Assembly (NCBI GenBank): GCA_027061425.1 | Contig: JALSUN010000202.1 | Span: forward strand, 1-22,662 | Reading direction: 5' to 3' | DNA length: 22,662 nucleotides | Source: Helicobacteraceae bacterium | GTDB taxonomy: Bacteria > Campylobacterota > Campylobacteria > Campylobacterales > Sulfurimonadaceae | In this document: positions 1-8,276 of the stretch, in pieces | How positions within the stretch are numbered: position 1 is the first letter of the stretch | Layout: each line of letters starts with the position of its first letter | The notes under the pieces: generated by a model | Database searches by the model: none | Told to the model about the DNA's origin: nothing | What the model saw: the letters and a program-made list of their open reading frames with translations, nothing else | Position numbers and translations under genes: made by a program

Positions 1-68
1 TTTTTGGTTTTTGGTTTTTGGTTTTTGGTTTTTGGTTTTTGGTTTTTGGTTTTTGGTTTTTGGTTTTT
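1..68. repeat. Heptanucleotide tandem repeat (TTTTTGG)n
   Basis: Nine perfect head-to-tail copies of TTTTTGG fill 1-63, followed by a partial copy TTTTT at 64-68. The array begins at the window edge, so its full length is unknown. It lies 14 bp beyond the stop codon of the minus-strand decarboxylase gene. A unit of seven is not a multiple of three, so slippage would shift a reading frame if the array were translated, or change promoter spacing if it sits upstream of the next minus-strand gene. Copy-number variability is inference. Confidence 0.97.
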
Positions 69-82
69 AAACGTGTCTTTGC

Positions 83-1219
83 TTAGCTTAAACGCATCTT
101 GTAGTCTTCGTAGCCGAAGTCTTTAACCACTTCTACCGCTCCATTTTGATGCACTAAGACCAGAGAAGGCAGTTTGATGCCGTTGAAAGTGGTATTTTTT
201 ACAAAAGTATAGTGAATCTGGTCTTCAAAAATCACTTTATCACCCACTTTGAGCGGTTGATCAAAGGCATAATCACCCATGATATCTCCTGCTAAACAGG
301 TGTTTCCACCCAGTCTATAGGTGTAAGGCTTTGAGCCAGCAACACCTGAACCTCTTACTTCAGCGCGGTACGGCATAGCTAAAGTATCGGGCATATGGGC
401 CTCTGCTGAAGTATCTAAGATAGCGATGTCCATACCATTATGCATTACATCAAGCACCGTAGAAACCAGTTCACCTGTCTGCCATCCAACAGCCTCCCCA
501 GGTTCTAAATAGACCTCTATGTTGTTATGTCGTGACCTGAACTCTTTAATCACGCGAATGAGACTTTCTACATCGTAATCCTCGCGAGTAATATGATGGC
601 CCCCTCCAAAGTTTACATACTTCAACCCTTCTATATACTTTCCAAACTTCTCTTCAAAAGCATACAGTACCCCCTCTAAAGCATCTACATTCTGCTCACA
701 AAGTGCATGAAAGTTAAGACCATCGACTAATTTTAAAACAGTCTCATCAAAGTTTTCCAGGGTTGTACCCAAACGACTGTAGATACCACATGGCTTGTAA
801 AGATCGACGGGAGAAGAAGAGAATTCAGGGTTCACTCGTAGTGAGAGAGATACCTTAGGATTAACACGTTTAACCTCTTGTGCAAAAAGTTTAAGTTGAG
901 AAGGTGTGTTAAAGACCATATGGTCAGAAATCTTTGCAATCTCTACTATCTCCTCAGCTTTAAATGCAGGGGCGTAGGTGTGCACCTCTCCTCGCATATA
1001 CTCTTTTGCCAAAGTGGCTTCATGCAAACCACTTGCTGTCGCACCATCTAAGTAACGAGAAACCAAGTCAAAGGTAGACCACATGGCAAAACCTTTTAGG
1101 GCCAAGATGATTTTAACCCCACTTCTCTCTTTAACACGTTCTAAAATCTTTAGATTCGTTTCTAAACGCGACAGGTCACATACATAAGATGGGCTTGGAA
1201 GGTCGTTATAATTCAACAT
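83..1219 (-). CDS. nspC: Carboxynorspermidine/carboxyspermidine decarboxylase
   Basis: A 378-residue PLP-dependent decarboxylase of the alanine-racemase fold (fold type III). It removes the carboxyl group from carboxyspermidine or carboxynorspermidine to give the free triamine in the cytosol. The PLP-binding lysine is K42 in ALKGFAMW. Other family signatures are the HALCEQ segment, the glycine-rich NFGGGHH phosphate-binding loop, EPGEAVGW, and DTSAEAHMPD near the active site. The length fits NspC (about 365-380). The ATG at 1219 is preceded by a weak AAAGAG. The partner dehydrogenase is encoded at 2341-3519 on the same strand but is separated by an opposite-strand gene, so the two are not co-transcribed from one simple operon. 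In Campylobacterota this pathway normally makes spermidine rather than norspermidine. Substrate preference cannot be read from sequence alone. Confidence 0.93.
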   Translation of the reverse strand: MLNYNDLPSPSYVCDLSRLETNLKILERVKERSGVKIILALKGFAMWSTFDLVSRYLDGATASGLHEATLAKEYMRGEVHTYAPAFKAEEIVEIAKISDHMVFNTPSQLKLFAQEVKRVNPKVSLSLRVNPEFSSSPVDLYKPCGIYSRLGTTLENFDETVLKLVDGLNFHALCEQNVDALEGVLYAFEEKFGKYIEGLKYVNFGGGHHITREDYDVESLIRVIKEFRSRHNNIEVYLEPGEAVGWQTGELVSTVLDVMHNGMDIAILDTSAEAHMPDTLAMPYRAEVRGSGVAGSKPYTYRLGGNTCLAGDIMGDYAFDQPLKVGDKVIFEDQIHYTFVKNTTFNGIKLPSLVLVHQNGAVEVVKDFGYEDYKMRLS

Positions 1220-1281
1220 TCATACTCTTTTTCGTTATGATAACAGTATATCTACCGCAATGGTAGCAAAAAGCGAGTAAA
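1220..1281. promoter_or_regulatory. Divergent intergenic promoter region with small palindrome
   Basis: This 62-bp gap separates the divergent decarboxylase and glucosaminidase genes and must hold both promoters. It contains the perfect palindrome GTTAT-G-ATAAC at 1234-1244. A TATACT hexamer on the minus strand (plus-strand AGTATA near 1245-1250) could serve as a -10 for the decarboxylase gene. No regulator is assigned. Confidence 0.35.
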
Positions 1282-2331
1282 ATGAAACAAATTGCCTTGG
1301 CTATAATCGCCTTTTTTATAATGGTAAGCTTCTACTCAGTAGCTACTTCTTTTCAAGAAAACAACACTTCTACCCTTCAAGAAGCAAATATAACAAATGT
1401 TCAAGTTGTACAGACTAACAAAAAAAATGTCATACAAAACACATCTGTAGGACCGGTAACTGCTAAGGTTAAGAAAACCAATAAACAGTCTATTGCTCAA
1501 AAGACTATGGGTAAAAAAACTTTTCATGTAACCCGTAAGTCCAAACGTCAATTTATAGAGAAGACTATAACTGCTGTTCAAAAAGTTAAAGCCAAGCTTG
1601 ATGCAGAGTTTGATTTTGTCTATAAAATGAGTCAAAAAGAGGGTTACACTAAAGAAGAAAACGCACACCTGCAACGTCTTAAAAAGAGTTATAGAGTAAA
1701 AGGAATCCCTTGTCTTTTACGTCGTCTTAAAACACATCCTACAAGCATTGTTGTCGCACAAGCGGCACTTGAGACAGGATGGGGTAGTTCACGCTTTTAT
1801 AGAGAAGCCAACAACATTTTTGGGGTCTGGTCCTTTAACAAAAATGAGCCCCGTCTTGCAGCAGGCGTTAAACGTAATGGCAAACATACCATCTATGTTA
1901 AGAAGTTTAAGACCTTAGATCAGTCCATAGAAGCCTACTACAGGATGATGGCAACCAACAGACACTATAAAAAGTTACGCTCTATTCGTCTGCATACTGA
2001 TAATCCATTTGAGATCATCCCATTTCTTGACCACTACTCAGAGCTACGTCATCAGTATGTAAAACGTCTCTACTATGTGATGAAAGCCAACAAGTTCTAT
2101 GAGTTAGACAACCCACAGTTTCAACCACCAGGTTGGAGTAATATCAAAGCAGCAGACCCTAAGTACCTCCTAGCAAAAAAACCTAAACCGGCTGCAAAAA
2201 TTGCTGGGAAGTGTAAAAAAGACATTGTGGATGTTAATAGCGCAGATGACAACAGCAGTTCCCATGCTGAAGATCTCACTATCATTAAAAAAGAGAAGGT
2301 ACTAGAGAGCAACCTCACAATTAGCAAGTAA
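1282..2331 (+). CDS. Secreted or membrane-anchored Bax-like glucosaminidase
   Basis: A 349-residue protein with an N-terminal hydrophobic segment (about 4-20; signal peptide or anchor), a basic Lys/Thr/Asn-rich low-complexity linker (about 25-100), and a GH73/Bax-type glucosaminidase domain (about 110-275). The family hallmark is AALETGWGSSRF with likely catalytic glutamate E164, followed by NNIFGVWSF and the IEAYYRMMATNRHY segment. Such enzymes cleave beta-1,4 bonds in peptidoglycan glycan strands. The tail after about 280 is Lys/Pro/Ser-rich and has no recognisable domain. It is a single gene lying between the two polyamine genes, which are on the opposite strand, and it ends 9 bp from the convergent dehydrogenase stop. 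The ribosome-binding site is weak. The domain call is strong. Whether the protein acts in division, remodelling or appendage assembly is unknown. Confidence 0.85.
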   Translation: MKQIALAIIAFFIMVSFYSVATSFQENNTSTLQEANITNVQVVQTNKKNVIQNTSVGPVTAKVKKTNKQSIAQKTMGKKTFHVTRKSKRQFIEKTITAVQKVKAKLDAEFDFVYKMSQKEGYTKEENAHLQRLKKSYRVKGIPCLLRRLKTHPTSIVVAQAALETGWGSSRFYREANNIFGVWSFNKNEPRLAAGVKRNGKHTIYVKKFKTLDQSIEAYYRMMATNRHYKKLRSIRLHTDNPFEIIPFLDHYSELRHQYVKRLYYVMKANKFYELDNPQFQPPGWSNIKAADPKYLLAKKPKPAAKIAGKCKKDIVDVNSADDNSSSHAEDLTIIKKEKVLESNLTISK

Positions 2332-2340
2332 AAAGGCGTA

Positions 2341-3519
2341 TTAAAGCTCTTTTATCTGCCAAGGAAGCCCTTGAGTGTTAAGTTCATCCATAAAAGGATC
2401 TGGGTCAAACTCTTCCATGTTAAAGACACCCTTGCCTCTCCATTTCCCTTCTAACAGTAACTTGGCACCTATCATCGCAGGAACACCTGTGGTATACGAG
2501 ACTGCTTGTGACTGTACCTCTGCATAGCATTTTTCATGGTCACTTACCTGATAGATATAGATCTTTTTAGGCTGAGAATCTTTAATACCCTCTGCCACAA
2601 TACCGATGTTTGTCTTACCCTTGGTTCTTGGCCCAAGAGAGGCAGGGTCGGGTAACAAGGTCTTTAAAAACTCTATAGGTACAATTTTCTGTCCCTTGTG
2701 CTCTACCGCTTCTATGCCTAGCATACCTACATTTTCCAAGGCTTTCATATGCATCAGATAACTCTCACCAAAGGTCATAAAGAACCGTATACGTTTGAGA
2801 CCTTTGATGTGTTGAACCAAAGACTCCATCTCCTCATGATAGAGCAGATAACTCTCTTTAGGACCCACTTCAGGATAGTCCCAAGACATATGGATCTGCA
2901 TAGGGTCTGTCTCTATCCATGTACCATTTTCCCAGTAACGCCCTTTAGCACTCACTTCACGCAGGTTGATCTCTGGGTTGAAGTTGGTGGCAAATGGGTA
3001 ACCATGGTCGCCATCATTACAGTCCAAGATATCTATAGTATGGATCTCATCAAAATAGTGTTTTTGTGCATAAGCACAAAAGACATTGGTCACACCAGGG
3101 TCAAACCCACTGCCTAAAAGTGCCATGATATTGGCTTTTTTAAACTGTTCATGACGTGCCCACTGCTCTTTATACTCAAACTTAGCAACATCAGGATGTT
3201 CATAGTTTGCAGTGTCAAGATAATCCACACCCGCTTTAGTACACGCATCCATAATACTCAAATCTTGATAAGGCAAGGCTACATTGATCACAATGTCTGC
3301 TCCCACCTTTTTAATGAGATCTGCGGTCTCTTGAACATTATCAGCATCGACTTGAGCAATCTCTATGGCACCAGTGGGTAGTTGTTTTTGTATCTTTTCA
3401 CAACTTTCCAAACGCCGACTTGCCAACACAATTTTTGTAAAAGTTACTCTATTTAAAACACATTTATGGGTAACAACGCCACCCACACCACCCGCACCGA
3501 TAATTAAGACTGTAGACAT
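2341..3519 (-). CDS. Carboxynorspermidine/carboxyspermidine dehydrogenase (saccharopine dehydrogenase family)
   Basis: A 392-residue NAD(P)-dependent enzyme that reductively condenses an aminoaldehyde (aspartate semialdehyde) with putrescine or diaminopropane, giving the substrate of the decarboxylase at 83-1219. The N-terminal Rossmann motif is GAGGVGG (8-14). Family segments include LDTANYEHPD, LLGSGFDPGVTNVF and SYTTGVPAMIGAKLL. Length matches the carboxy(nor)spermidine dehydrogenase branch rather than eukaryotic saccharopine reductase. The start is well supported: AAGGAG lies 6-7 bases before the ATG at 3519. The gene follows the patatin gene by 9 bp, so it is the last gene of the five-gene minus-strand operon, with its ribosome-binding site overlapping the patatin stop region. 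Lysine or saccharopine metabolism is an alternative, but the decarboxylase nearby favours polyamine synthesis. Confidence 0.88.
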   Translation of the reverse strand: MSTVLIIGAGGVGGVVTHKCVLNRVTFTKIVLASRRLESCEKIQKQLPTGAIEIAQVDADNVQETADLIKKVGADIVINVALPYQDLSIMDACTKAGVDYLDTANYEHPDVAKFEYKEQWARHEQFKKANIMALLGSGFDPGVTNVFCAYAQKHYFDEIHTIDILDCNDGDHGYPFATNFNPEINLREVSAKGRYWENGTWIETDPMQIHMSWDYPEVGPKESYLLYHEEMESLVQHIKGLKRIRFFMTFGESYLMHMKALENVGMLGIEAVEHKGQKIVPIEFLKTLLPDPASLGPRTKGKTNIGIVAEGIKDSQPKKIYIYQVSDHEKCYAEVQSQAVSYTTGVPAMIGAKLLLEGKWRGKGVFNMEEFDPDPFMDELNTQGLPWQIKEL

Positions 3520-3528
3520 CTTGACTCC

Positions 3529-6081
3529 TTAAAACGCTTGACCTAGAGAAAGGTGAAAGCTATAGTAATTTTGTTGATGAGCAGGGTCTTGTGTTGTACC
3601 GAGACCCAAATAAAAAGGTCCTAAAATGGTATCTGCACCTACATAGACACTTTCAGAGTAGAGAAGTTCATCTGCTTTCAACTTGTCTTCACCATAATAG
3701 ACACCGCCACTTTCTATACTAGCTCCGGCATAAATAGGCATCCCCAACGAGCCAAAGAAGTTATCATCAGTTAAACGGTATCTGTATACAAGTGATGCAA
3801 AGCCCATGTTGTTTCCAGTCACTGCATTACGAGGCAGTCCAGAGAGGTTAAAAAGTCCTCCTAAGGTGTAATAACTGCTAAAGTCTTGAGAATCAGTGAA
3901 TCCATTTCCCCTACCAAAATCATTGATGCCAAATGTTTTTCCAATTTTAAAATGAGGTTCTATTGTACTTTTACCATAACTAAAAGCACCTGCATAGTCT
4001 ATAAATAGTTGATTATAGGTTAAAGGTTCAATCCCTTTATACTGATTACTATAGTGATATCGCACGGTTGTTCTATGACCTTCACTCGGAAAAAATGCGC
4101 GATTTAAATTGTCAAATTCTAGTTCACCACCGACATCATACACGTCAGCATCTGCTGTGAAATTTATATATTGATATGGCTGAGTAGCACCAGGATTATA
4201 GGCCAGAACATCTGTTGAAGGGTTCACATGTCGTACGTCGCCCACAGCCTCAACACGAAGGTCCTTGTTAATGTTTACCCCAAGACCTAAAATCCCACCA
4301 TAATCTCTTGCCTGAAGCACAAAAGTTTTGTCTAAAGCTACATCAATATAGTTTGAATCCAAAATTTTTGGTGTCACATACACTTTTTTATTACGATAAT
4401 AAAGTACAGGTCTAATGTAAAAATGTCCATTAGCATCTATGGGTTGGTAGAGTTCTGTCAAAAGAAGGTTCTCTTGACCAAAAGAGACACGGTTACGCCA
4501 CTCACCACCATAAGCATTTAAACCATACTTTGTGTACTCTAGTTTCACAAAGTAATCACTGTGTCCATTAAAGTTGTCTTCAAATCCAAAGGCAAACTTT
4601 ATCTGCCCATTCACATCCCAACTTGGCGTTGTTATGATGGTTAAGACATTTTCTCCACCTATCTGCTTAATTTTGTACGTGACATCATCAAAAATCATCA
4701 TGTCATACACATCAATCAGGTCTTGGTTAAGCTCTTCTACATCTAACTTTTCACCTACTTTAACATGGATTTTATCTAAAATAGCAGTGTTAGCAATATA
4801 GGTTGGGTTTTGAACTTCTATACGATCTATAACAGGTGCTTCGAACTTCTTAACCTTAGGTCGCTCTGCCAAATACTGATAGTAATCTTCTTCATAGAGA
4901 CTCAAGTGTGCCAGATTTTCACCATAGGCTTTTTGAGTAGTATCAAGGCCTATTTTTATAATTTCAGGATACTTGTCAGCATCTAGAGGTGTATAGCCTT
5001 CTAAGTCTGGTGTGATTAAAACCTCATTTTCATGACCTTTCATCGTCATAATGGTCTGTTCCACATTTTTACGCATTAAGATGTTGATGAGTTGTCCCAT
5101 GACCGAGATGTAGTTGTCAAATTTGGCATGATCGTCATACGGCGTGGAGATGTCAACAACAACGATATAATCCACATTCATCTCTTTACGCATCACATCA
5201 AGTGGCAGGTTATCGGCCACACCCCCATCTACAAGTACTTCACCATTAATAGTAATAGGATCAAAGCCACCAGGAATAGCAATAGAAGCATAGATGGACT
5301 CCGCTAAAGAGCCATCACGTAGAACGATAGTCTCTCCATCTTCCAGACGACTCGCCACCGAACGAAAAGGGATACGAAGTTGATCAAAATGTTTGACATT
5401 ACTGACGTTGAGTGTCTTTTTACGCAGAAACTGTAACATGGTCTGACGTTTAAACAGACCGGTTCCAAAGACAACATCACCATCGTCATTTATACCTACT
5501 TTTGCATTACCAGGAAAAGCACGTTGCAGGTTTTTACGGCGAAAAGGGATGTTTTGTCTGTCATAGTCCACAGTAATGACTTTACTCCAGTCCATAGTGG
5601 TCAACATGCGTTCTATCTCTCCGGAGCTCATTCCAGAGGCGTAAAGTCCCCCGATAAAAGAACCCATACTCGTACCGACAATAGCATCTATAGGGATATT
5701 ATGCGCTTCAAATGCCTTAATAACACCAAGGTGTGCGCCCCCTCTAGCACCACCACCACTTAAAACCAGCCCAATCCTTGGGCGTTTTGTCTGAACATGA
5801 TTTTTCGATTTTTGACTGGTCTTAACACTGACACCTGCTGCCATCGCAGTATCTGTATTACCCTGTGTTTGAAGATCTAATATTTTGATAAAATCTTCTT
5901 TTTTATCCTCAGACTTACTCTTTTTTTTGTTAAAGGCATCAAGACCACTTGGTTTTCCTTGAGGAAAGGTAGGCAGACCGTTTATAGTCTCTTCATTAAC
6001 CTGATAAGGGCTTTTATCCTGTGCACTTAACGATGCTGTCACTATAAAAAATGAGGCTAAAAGAGAGAGTTTCAACTTCAT
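3529..6081 (-). CDS. PlpD-like patatin phospholipase with POTRA and Omp85-type barrel
   Basis: The ATG at 6081 gives 850 residues. It is preferred over an in-frame TTG at 6096 because GGAG lies 9 bases upstream and the next residues form a clean signal peptide ending ..SLSAQ. Domains: signal peptide (1-21), charged linker, patatin domain (about 100-310), POTRA-like segment (about 400-480), and a beta-barrel of the bacterial surface antigen (BamA/Omp85) type up to the terminal GQAF. The catalytic dyad is visible: S138 in GTSMG and D285 in VDGG, with oxyanion loop SGGGARGG. This order matches type Vd autotransporters such as Pseudomonas PlpD, so it likely hydrolyses phospholipid acyl chains at the outer membrane or surface. 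It starts one base after the DgkA stop (TAACATG), so translation is probably coupled. Whether the patatin domain is released cannot be told. Confidence 0.9.
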   Translation of the reverse strand: MKLKLSLLASFFIVTASLSAQDKSPYQVNEETINGLPTFPQGKPSGLDAFNKKKSKSEDKKEDFIKILDLQTQGNTDTAMAAGVSVKTSQKSKNHVQTKRPRIGLVLSGGGARGGAHLGVIKAFEAHNIPIDAIVGTSMGSFIGGLYASGMSSGEIERMLTTMDWSKVITVDYDRQNIPFRRKNLQRAFPGNAKVGINDDGDVVFGTGLFKRQTMLQFLRKKTLNVSNVKHFDQLRIPFRSVASRLEDGETIVLRDGSLAESIYASIAIPGGFDPITINGEVLVDGGVADNLPLDVMRKEMNVDYIVVVDISTPYDDHAKFDNYISVMGQLINILMRKNVEQTIMTMKGHENEVLITPDLEGYTPLDADKYPEIIKIGLDTTQKAYGENLAHLSLYEEDYYQYLAERPKVKKFEAPVIDRIEVQNPTYIANTAILDKIHVKVGEKLDVEELNQDLIDVYDMMIFDDVTYKIKQIGGENVLTIITTPSWDVNGQIKFAFGFEDNFNGHSDYFVKLEYTKYGLNAYGGEWRNRVSFGQENLLLTELYQPIDANGHFYIRPVLYYRNKKVYVTPKILDSNYIDVALDKTFVLQARDYGGILGLGVNINKDLRVEAVGDVRHVNPSTDVLAYNPGATQPYQYINFTADADVYDVGGELEFDNLNRAFFPSEGHRTTVRYHYSNQYKGIEPLTYNQLFIDYAGAFSYGKSTIEPHFKIGKTFGINDFGRGNGFTDSQDFSSYYTLGGLFNLSGLPRNAVTGNNMGFASLVYRYRLTDDNFFGSLGMPIYAGASIESGGVYYGEDKLKADELLYSESVYVGADTILGPFYLGLGTTQDPAHQQNYYSFHLSLGQAF

Positions 6082-6082
6082 G

Positions 6083-6451
6083 TTATAACACTCCAAAGGC
6101 TAAAGATAAAGTCGCTAACCAGATGGCCGCTAAAGTGATCAAAGATAGAAAAACAATAGCTGCACCAGCATCTTTTGCCTGTTTGGCCAAGATGTGATAG
6201 TCTTGTGTCACCAAGTCTACCACACGTTCTATAGCACTGTTAATCACCTCGGCTAAAACAGGAATAATAAGAGAGATACTCAAAATAAACTTATATCCTA
6301 TTTCAATAGGTAAGATCCAAGCAACAGCTGTGCCAAGAACAAACAGCAAGATCTGCCACTTAAATGAAGCTTCATGTTTGGTGATATCTACCAAACCTTC
6401 TAAAGCATAGACTGTGTTTTTAAATAAGTTGTGTTTAGGCTTGTTGTGCAT
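6083..6451 (-). CDS. dgkA: Diacylglycerol kinase (prokaryotic, integral membrane)
   Basis: Starting at the ATG at 6451 the protein has 122 residues, the usual DgkA size; an upstream extension to 6526 would add a non-family N-terminus lying inside the previous gene. DgkA phosphorylates diacylglycerol to phosphatidic acid at the inner membrane, returning it to phospholipid synthesis. Signatures are the N-terminal amphipathic segment followed by three TM helices, the active-site helix EVINSAIERVVDL, and KDAGAAIVFL. The start overlaps the end of the MFS-acyltransferase gene by 17 bp and the stop is one base from the patatin start, so the three genes are probably translated as a unit. The undecaprenol kinase branch of this family is an alternative, but it is mostly Gram-positive. 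Confidence 0.93.
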   Translation of the reverse strand: MHNKPKHNLFKNTVYALEGLVDITKHEASFKWQILLFVLGTAVAWILPIEIGYKFILSISLIIPVLAEVINSAIERVVDLVTQDYHILAKQAKDAGAAIVFLSLITLAAIWLATLSLAFGVL

Positions 6452-8276
6452 TGTATTTATCCTTAAGTTTTTGTACAGCTTTTTGAAGTTCTGAAGCTGG
6501 GGTATGCATCGGCAATGGTTCACCAAATATAATGGTCACTTTACGACGTAAGAAAGAGCCCTTTGGTAGTTTACAGCGAGGAGTACGAGAGAAGATACTA
6601 CCTTCCATACCACCGATATATACAGGCACGATAAGACCATCACTATCTTTGGTTGCCAACTCATAACCGCGTTGAAACTTCTGTAACTCCAAGCCACGGT
6701 TTATCCCACCTTCTGGAAACAGTGTGACCATTTGGTGTTTGTCTACACGCTCTTTGACCTGTCTGAAGGCATCTTTTGCTGCTTTTGCAGAGACAGGTAT
6801 GGCACCACCCCACTTAAAAAAGCTGTGGGCAATGGGCCAGTTATAGATACTACGTTCCATCATAAATGTAGTCCGTCTCTCTATAGCAAAAGGAACGATG
6901 ATCCAGTCTATCCAGCTGACATGGTTAGGTGTAAGTAACAGTGCGCCATCGTGTGGTACATTTTCAACACCTTGATACTCAAAGTTATACCGAAATGAGA
7001 GGATAAACTCACCAATGAACCATGCTAACATCAGTTGATATCTACGGGTAAGATAAAATGCCATAGCCGTAGTCAATGCTGCAATAGCATAAAAAAGAGT
7101 ACTCGCATTAAGACCTTCAAAGTATGCCAGATAGGTGGTAAAGCCTAGTAAAACAACCATAAAGATGTTTTGTATAAAGTTATTACCGGCGAGGATGGTT
7201 CCTAAGTGTACACCTGGTGCATGTTTTTGTATAAAAGCATTGAGTGGTACGATGAACATACCCGAAAAGAGACCAAAGGTAAAGAAGAGAACGGCGATCT
7301 CTTCAATATGGTCAAAGACAGGGATAAAAAGAAGACTTAGCGCCATACCAAAAGCACTGGTGGGTACAAGTCCCATGTTGATGTAATATTTAGAGAAACG
7401 CGCAGCCAAGATAGAACCGACGATAATACCTAAAATAGTCAAACCGAGAACCCCATTTACATAAACTGTGTTAGAAATTTGAAGGACACTTTTAGCGTAT
7501 TCTGGGAAGACAGCAATGGCTACTTGAGAGACACCCCAGTAGATAGAAAGTGCAAAGATGGAGATCAAGATAGGGCGTTTACGGGTAATCGTCTTCATGT
7601 TTTTACGCAGATAATAACCACTCAGGTATTTTTTAAAATTAAATTTACGTTCGGATGGTACACGTTGTTTGTTAGGAAGTGTCGATATAAGGTATAACTC
7701 GCCTAAGGAGTTGAGTACAAGCAACCATCCTAAAGGTGCGATCTCTCTTAAAATGTCATCTGCACTTTGATACTCTGTCAACTGCCATTCAAACAGAAAT
7801 GAGAAGATGCCCATACCTGCCATAATGGCAACCATAGTCGTAGCTTGAACCGCTGCATTACCCGCAGAGATGTACTTGTTACCTACTAACTCTTTAATGT
7901 AACCATACTTTGCCGGTGAGTAGATCGCACTCTGTGTCGCTAGTAAGAAAGTCAGACCAAAGGCCACTTCAAACCACCCCATATAGTATGAAAGTGTGAT
8001 ACAAAGGGTTAAGATGACTGCCAACACCGCTGAGTAGGTCATCACCTTGTTTTTAGGAAATTTGTCTGCCAAAAAGCCAGCAGGGGTAAAGACCATGATA
8101 AAAGGCAAGAGTATCAGTGCATTCACAATGGCCGTCAGAACGATCTGCATTTGACTGTCATACATCTTAAACACAGTATTTTGGATAATGATCTTATGAC
8201 CCAAGTCTGTAAAGGCATTTAAAAAAAGTGCAATAACATAGGCATAAGTACCTTTTATCTTGAACATCTCTTTCAT
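6435..8276 (-). CDS. LplT-like MFS transporter fused to PlsC-type acyltransferase
   Basis: 613 residues from the ATG at 8276, which forms an ATGA overlap with the preceding stop; an in-frame TTG at 8297 is less likely. The N-terminal part (about 1-415) is a 12-TM major facilitator domain with LplT features (NAFTDLGHK, PAGFLADKFPK, YSPAKYGYIKE). The C-terminal part (about 430-610) is a 1-acylglycerophosphate acyltransferase domain with the catalytic NHVSWID (H452, D457) and FPEGG (520-524). By analogy with the E. coli LplT/Aas pair, it should move lysophospholipid across the inner membrane and reacylate it. Longer relatives carry a third AMP-binding acyl-ACP synthetase domain. That domain is absent here, and the protein ends cleanly after the acyltransferase. 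Position between the RraB-like gene and dgkA supports a phospholipid repair role. Confidence 0.88.
   Translation of the reverse strand: MKEMFKIKGTYAYVIALFLNAFTDLGHKIIIQNTVFKMYDSQMQIVLTAIVNALILLPFIMVFTPAGFLADKFPKNKVMTYSAVLAVILTLCITLSYYMGWFEVAFGLTFLLATQSAIYSPAKYGYIKELVGNKYISAGNAAVQATTMVAIMAGMGIFSFLFEWQLTEYQSADDILREIAPLGWLLVLNSLGELYLISTLPNKQRVPSERKFNFKKYLSGYYLRKNMKTITRKRPILISIFALSIYWGVSQVAIAVFPEYAKSVLQISNTVYVNGVLGLTILGIIVGSILAARFSKYYINMGLVPTSAFGMALSLLFIPVFDHIEEIAVLFFTFGLFSGMFIVPLNAFIQKHAPGVHLGTILAGNNFIQNIFMVVLLGFTTYLAYFEGLNASTLFYAIAALTTAMAFYLTRRYQLMLAWFIGEFILSFRYNFEYQGVENVPHDGALLLTPNHVSWIDWIIVPFAIERRTTFMMERSIYNWPIAHSFFKWGGAIPVSAKAAKDAFRQVKERVDKHQMVTLFPEGGINRGLELQKFQRGYELATKDSDGLIVPVYIGGMEGSIFSRTPRCKLPKGSFLRRKVTIIFGEPLPMHTPASELQKAVQKLKDKYNAQQA

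Noticed and set aside
1..68. CRISPR-like repeat at the window edge
   Set aside because: Units are 7 bp without spacers, so it is a simple tandem repeat.
1336..1674. 112-residue minus-strand open frame inside the glucosaminidase gene
   Set aside because: It is antisense to a gene with a clear family domain and low-complexity linker, has no ribosome-binding site or family motif, and is rich in Leu/Phe/Ser as expected from an antisense shadow.
2749..3117. 122-residue plus-strand open frame inside the dehydrogenase gene
   Set aside because: It lies opposite a well-conserved enzyme region; no family pattern or start signal is visible.
6082..6096. TTG start extending the patatin protein by five residues
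   Set aside because: The extension overlaps its own ribosome-binding site; GGAG is correctly spaced for the ATG at 6081, which also begins the signal peptide.
6452..6526. Longer DgkA starting at 6526
   Set aside because: The added 25 residues lie within the acyltransferase reading frame region and are unlike DgkA, whose usual length is reached from 6451.
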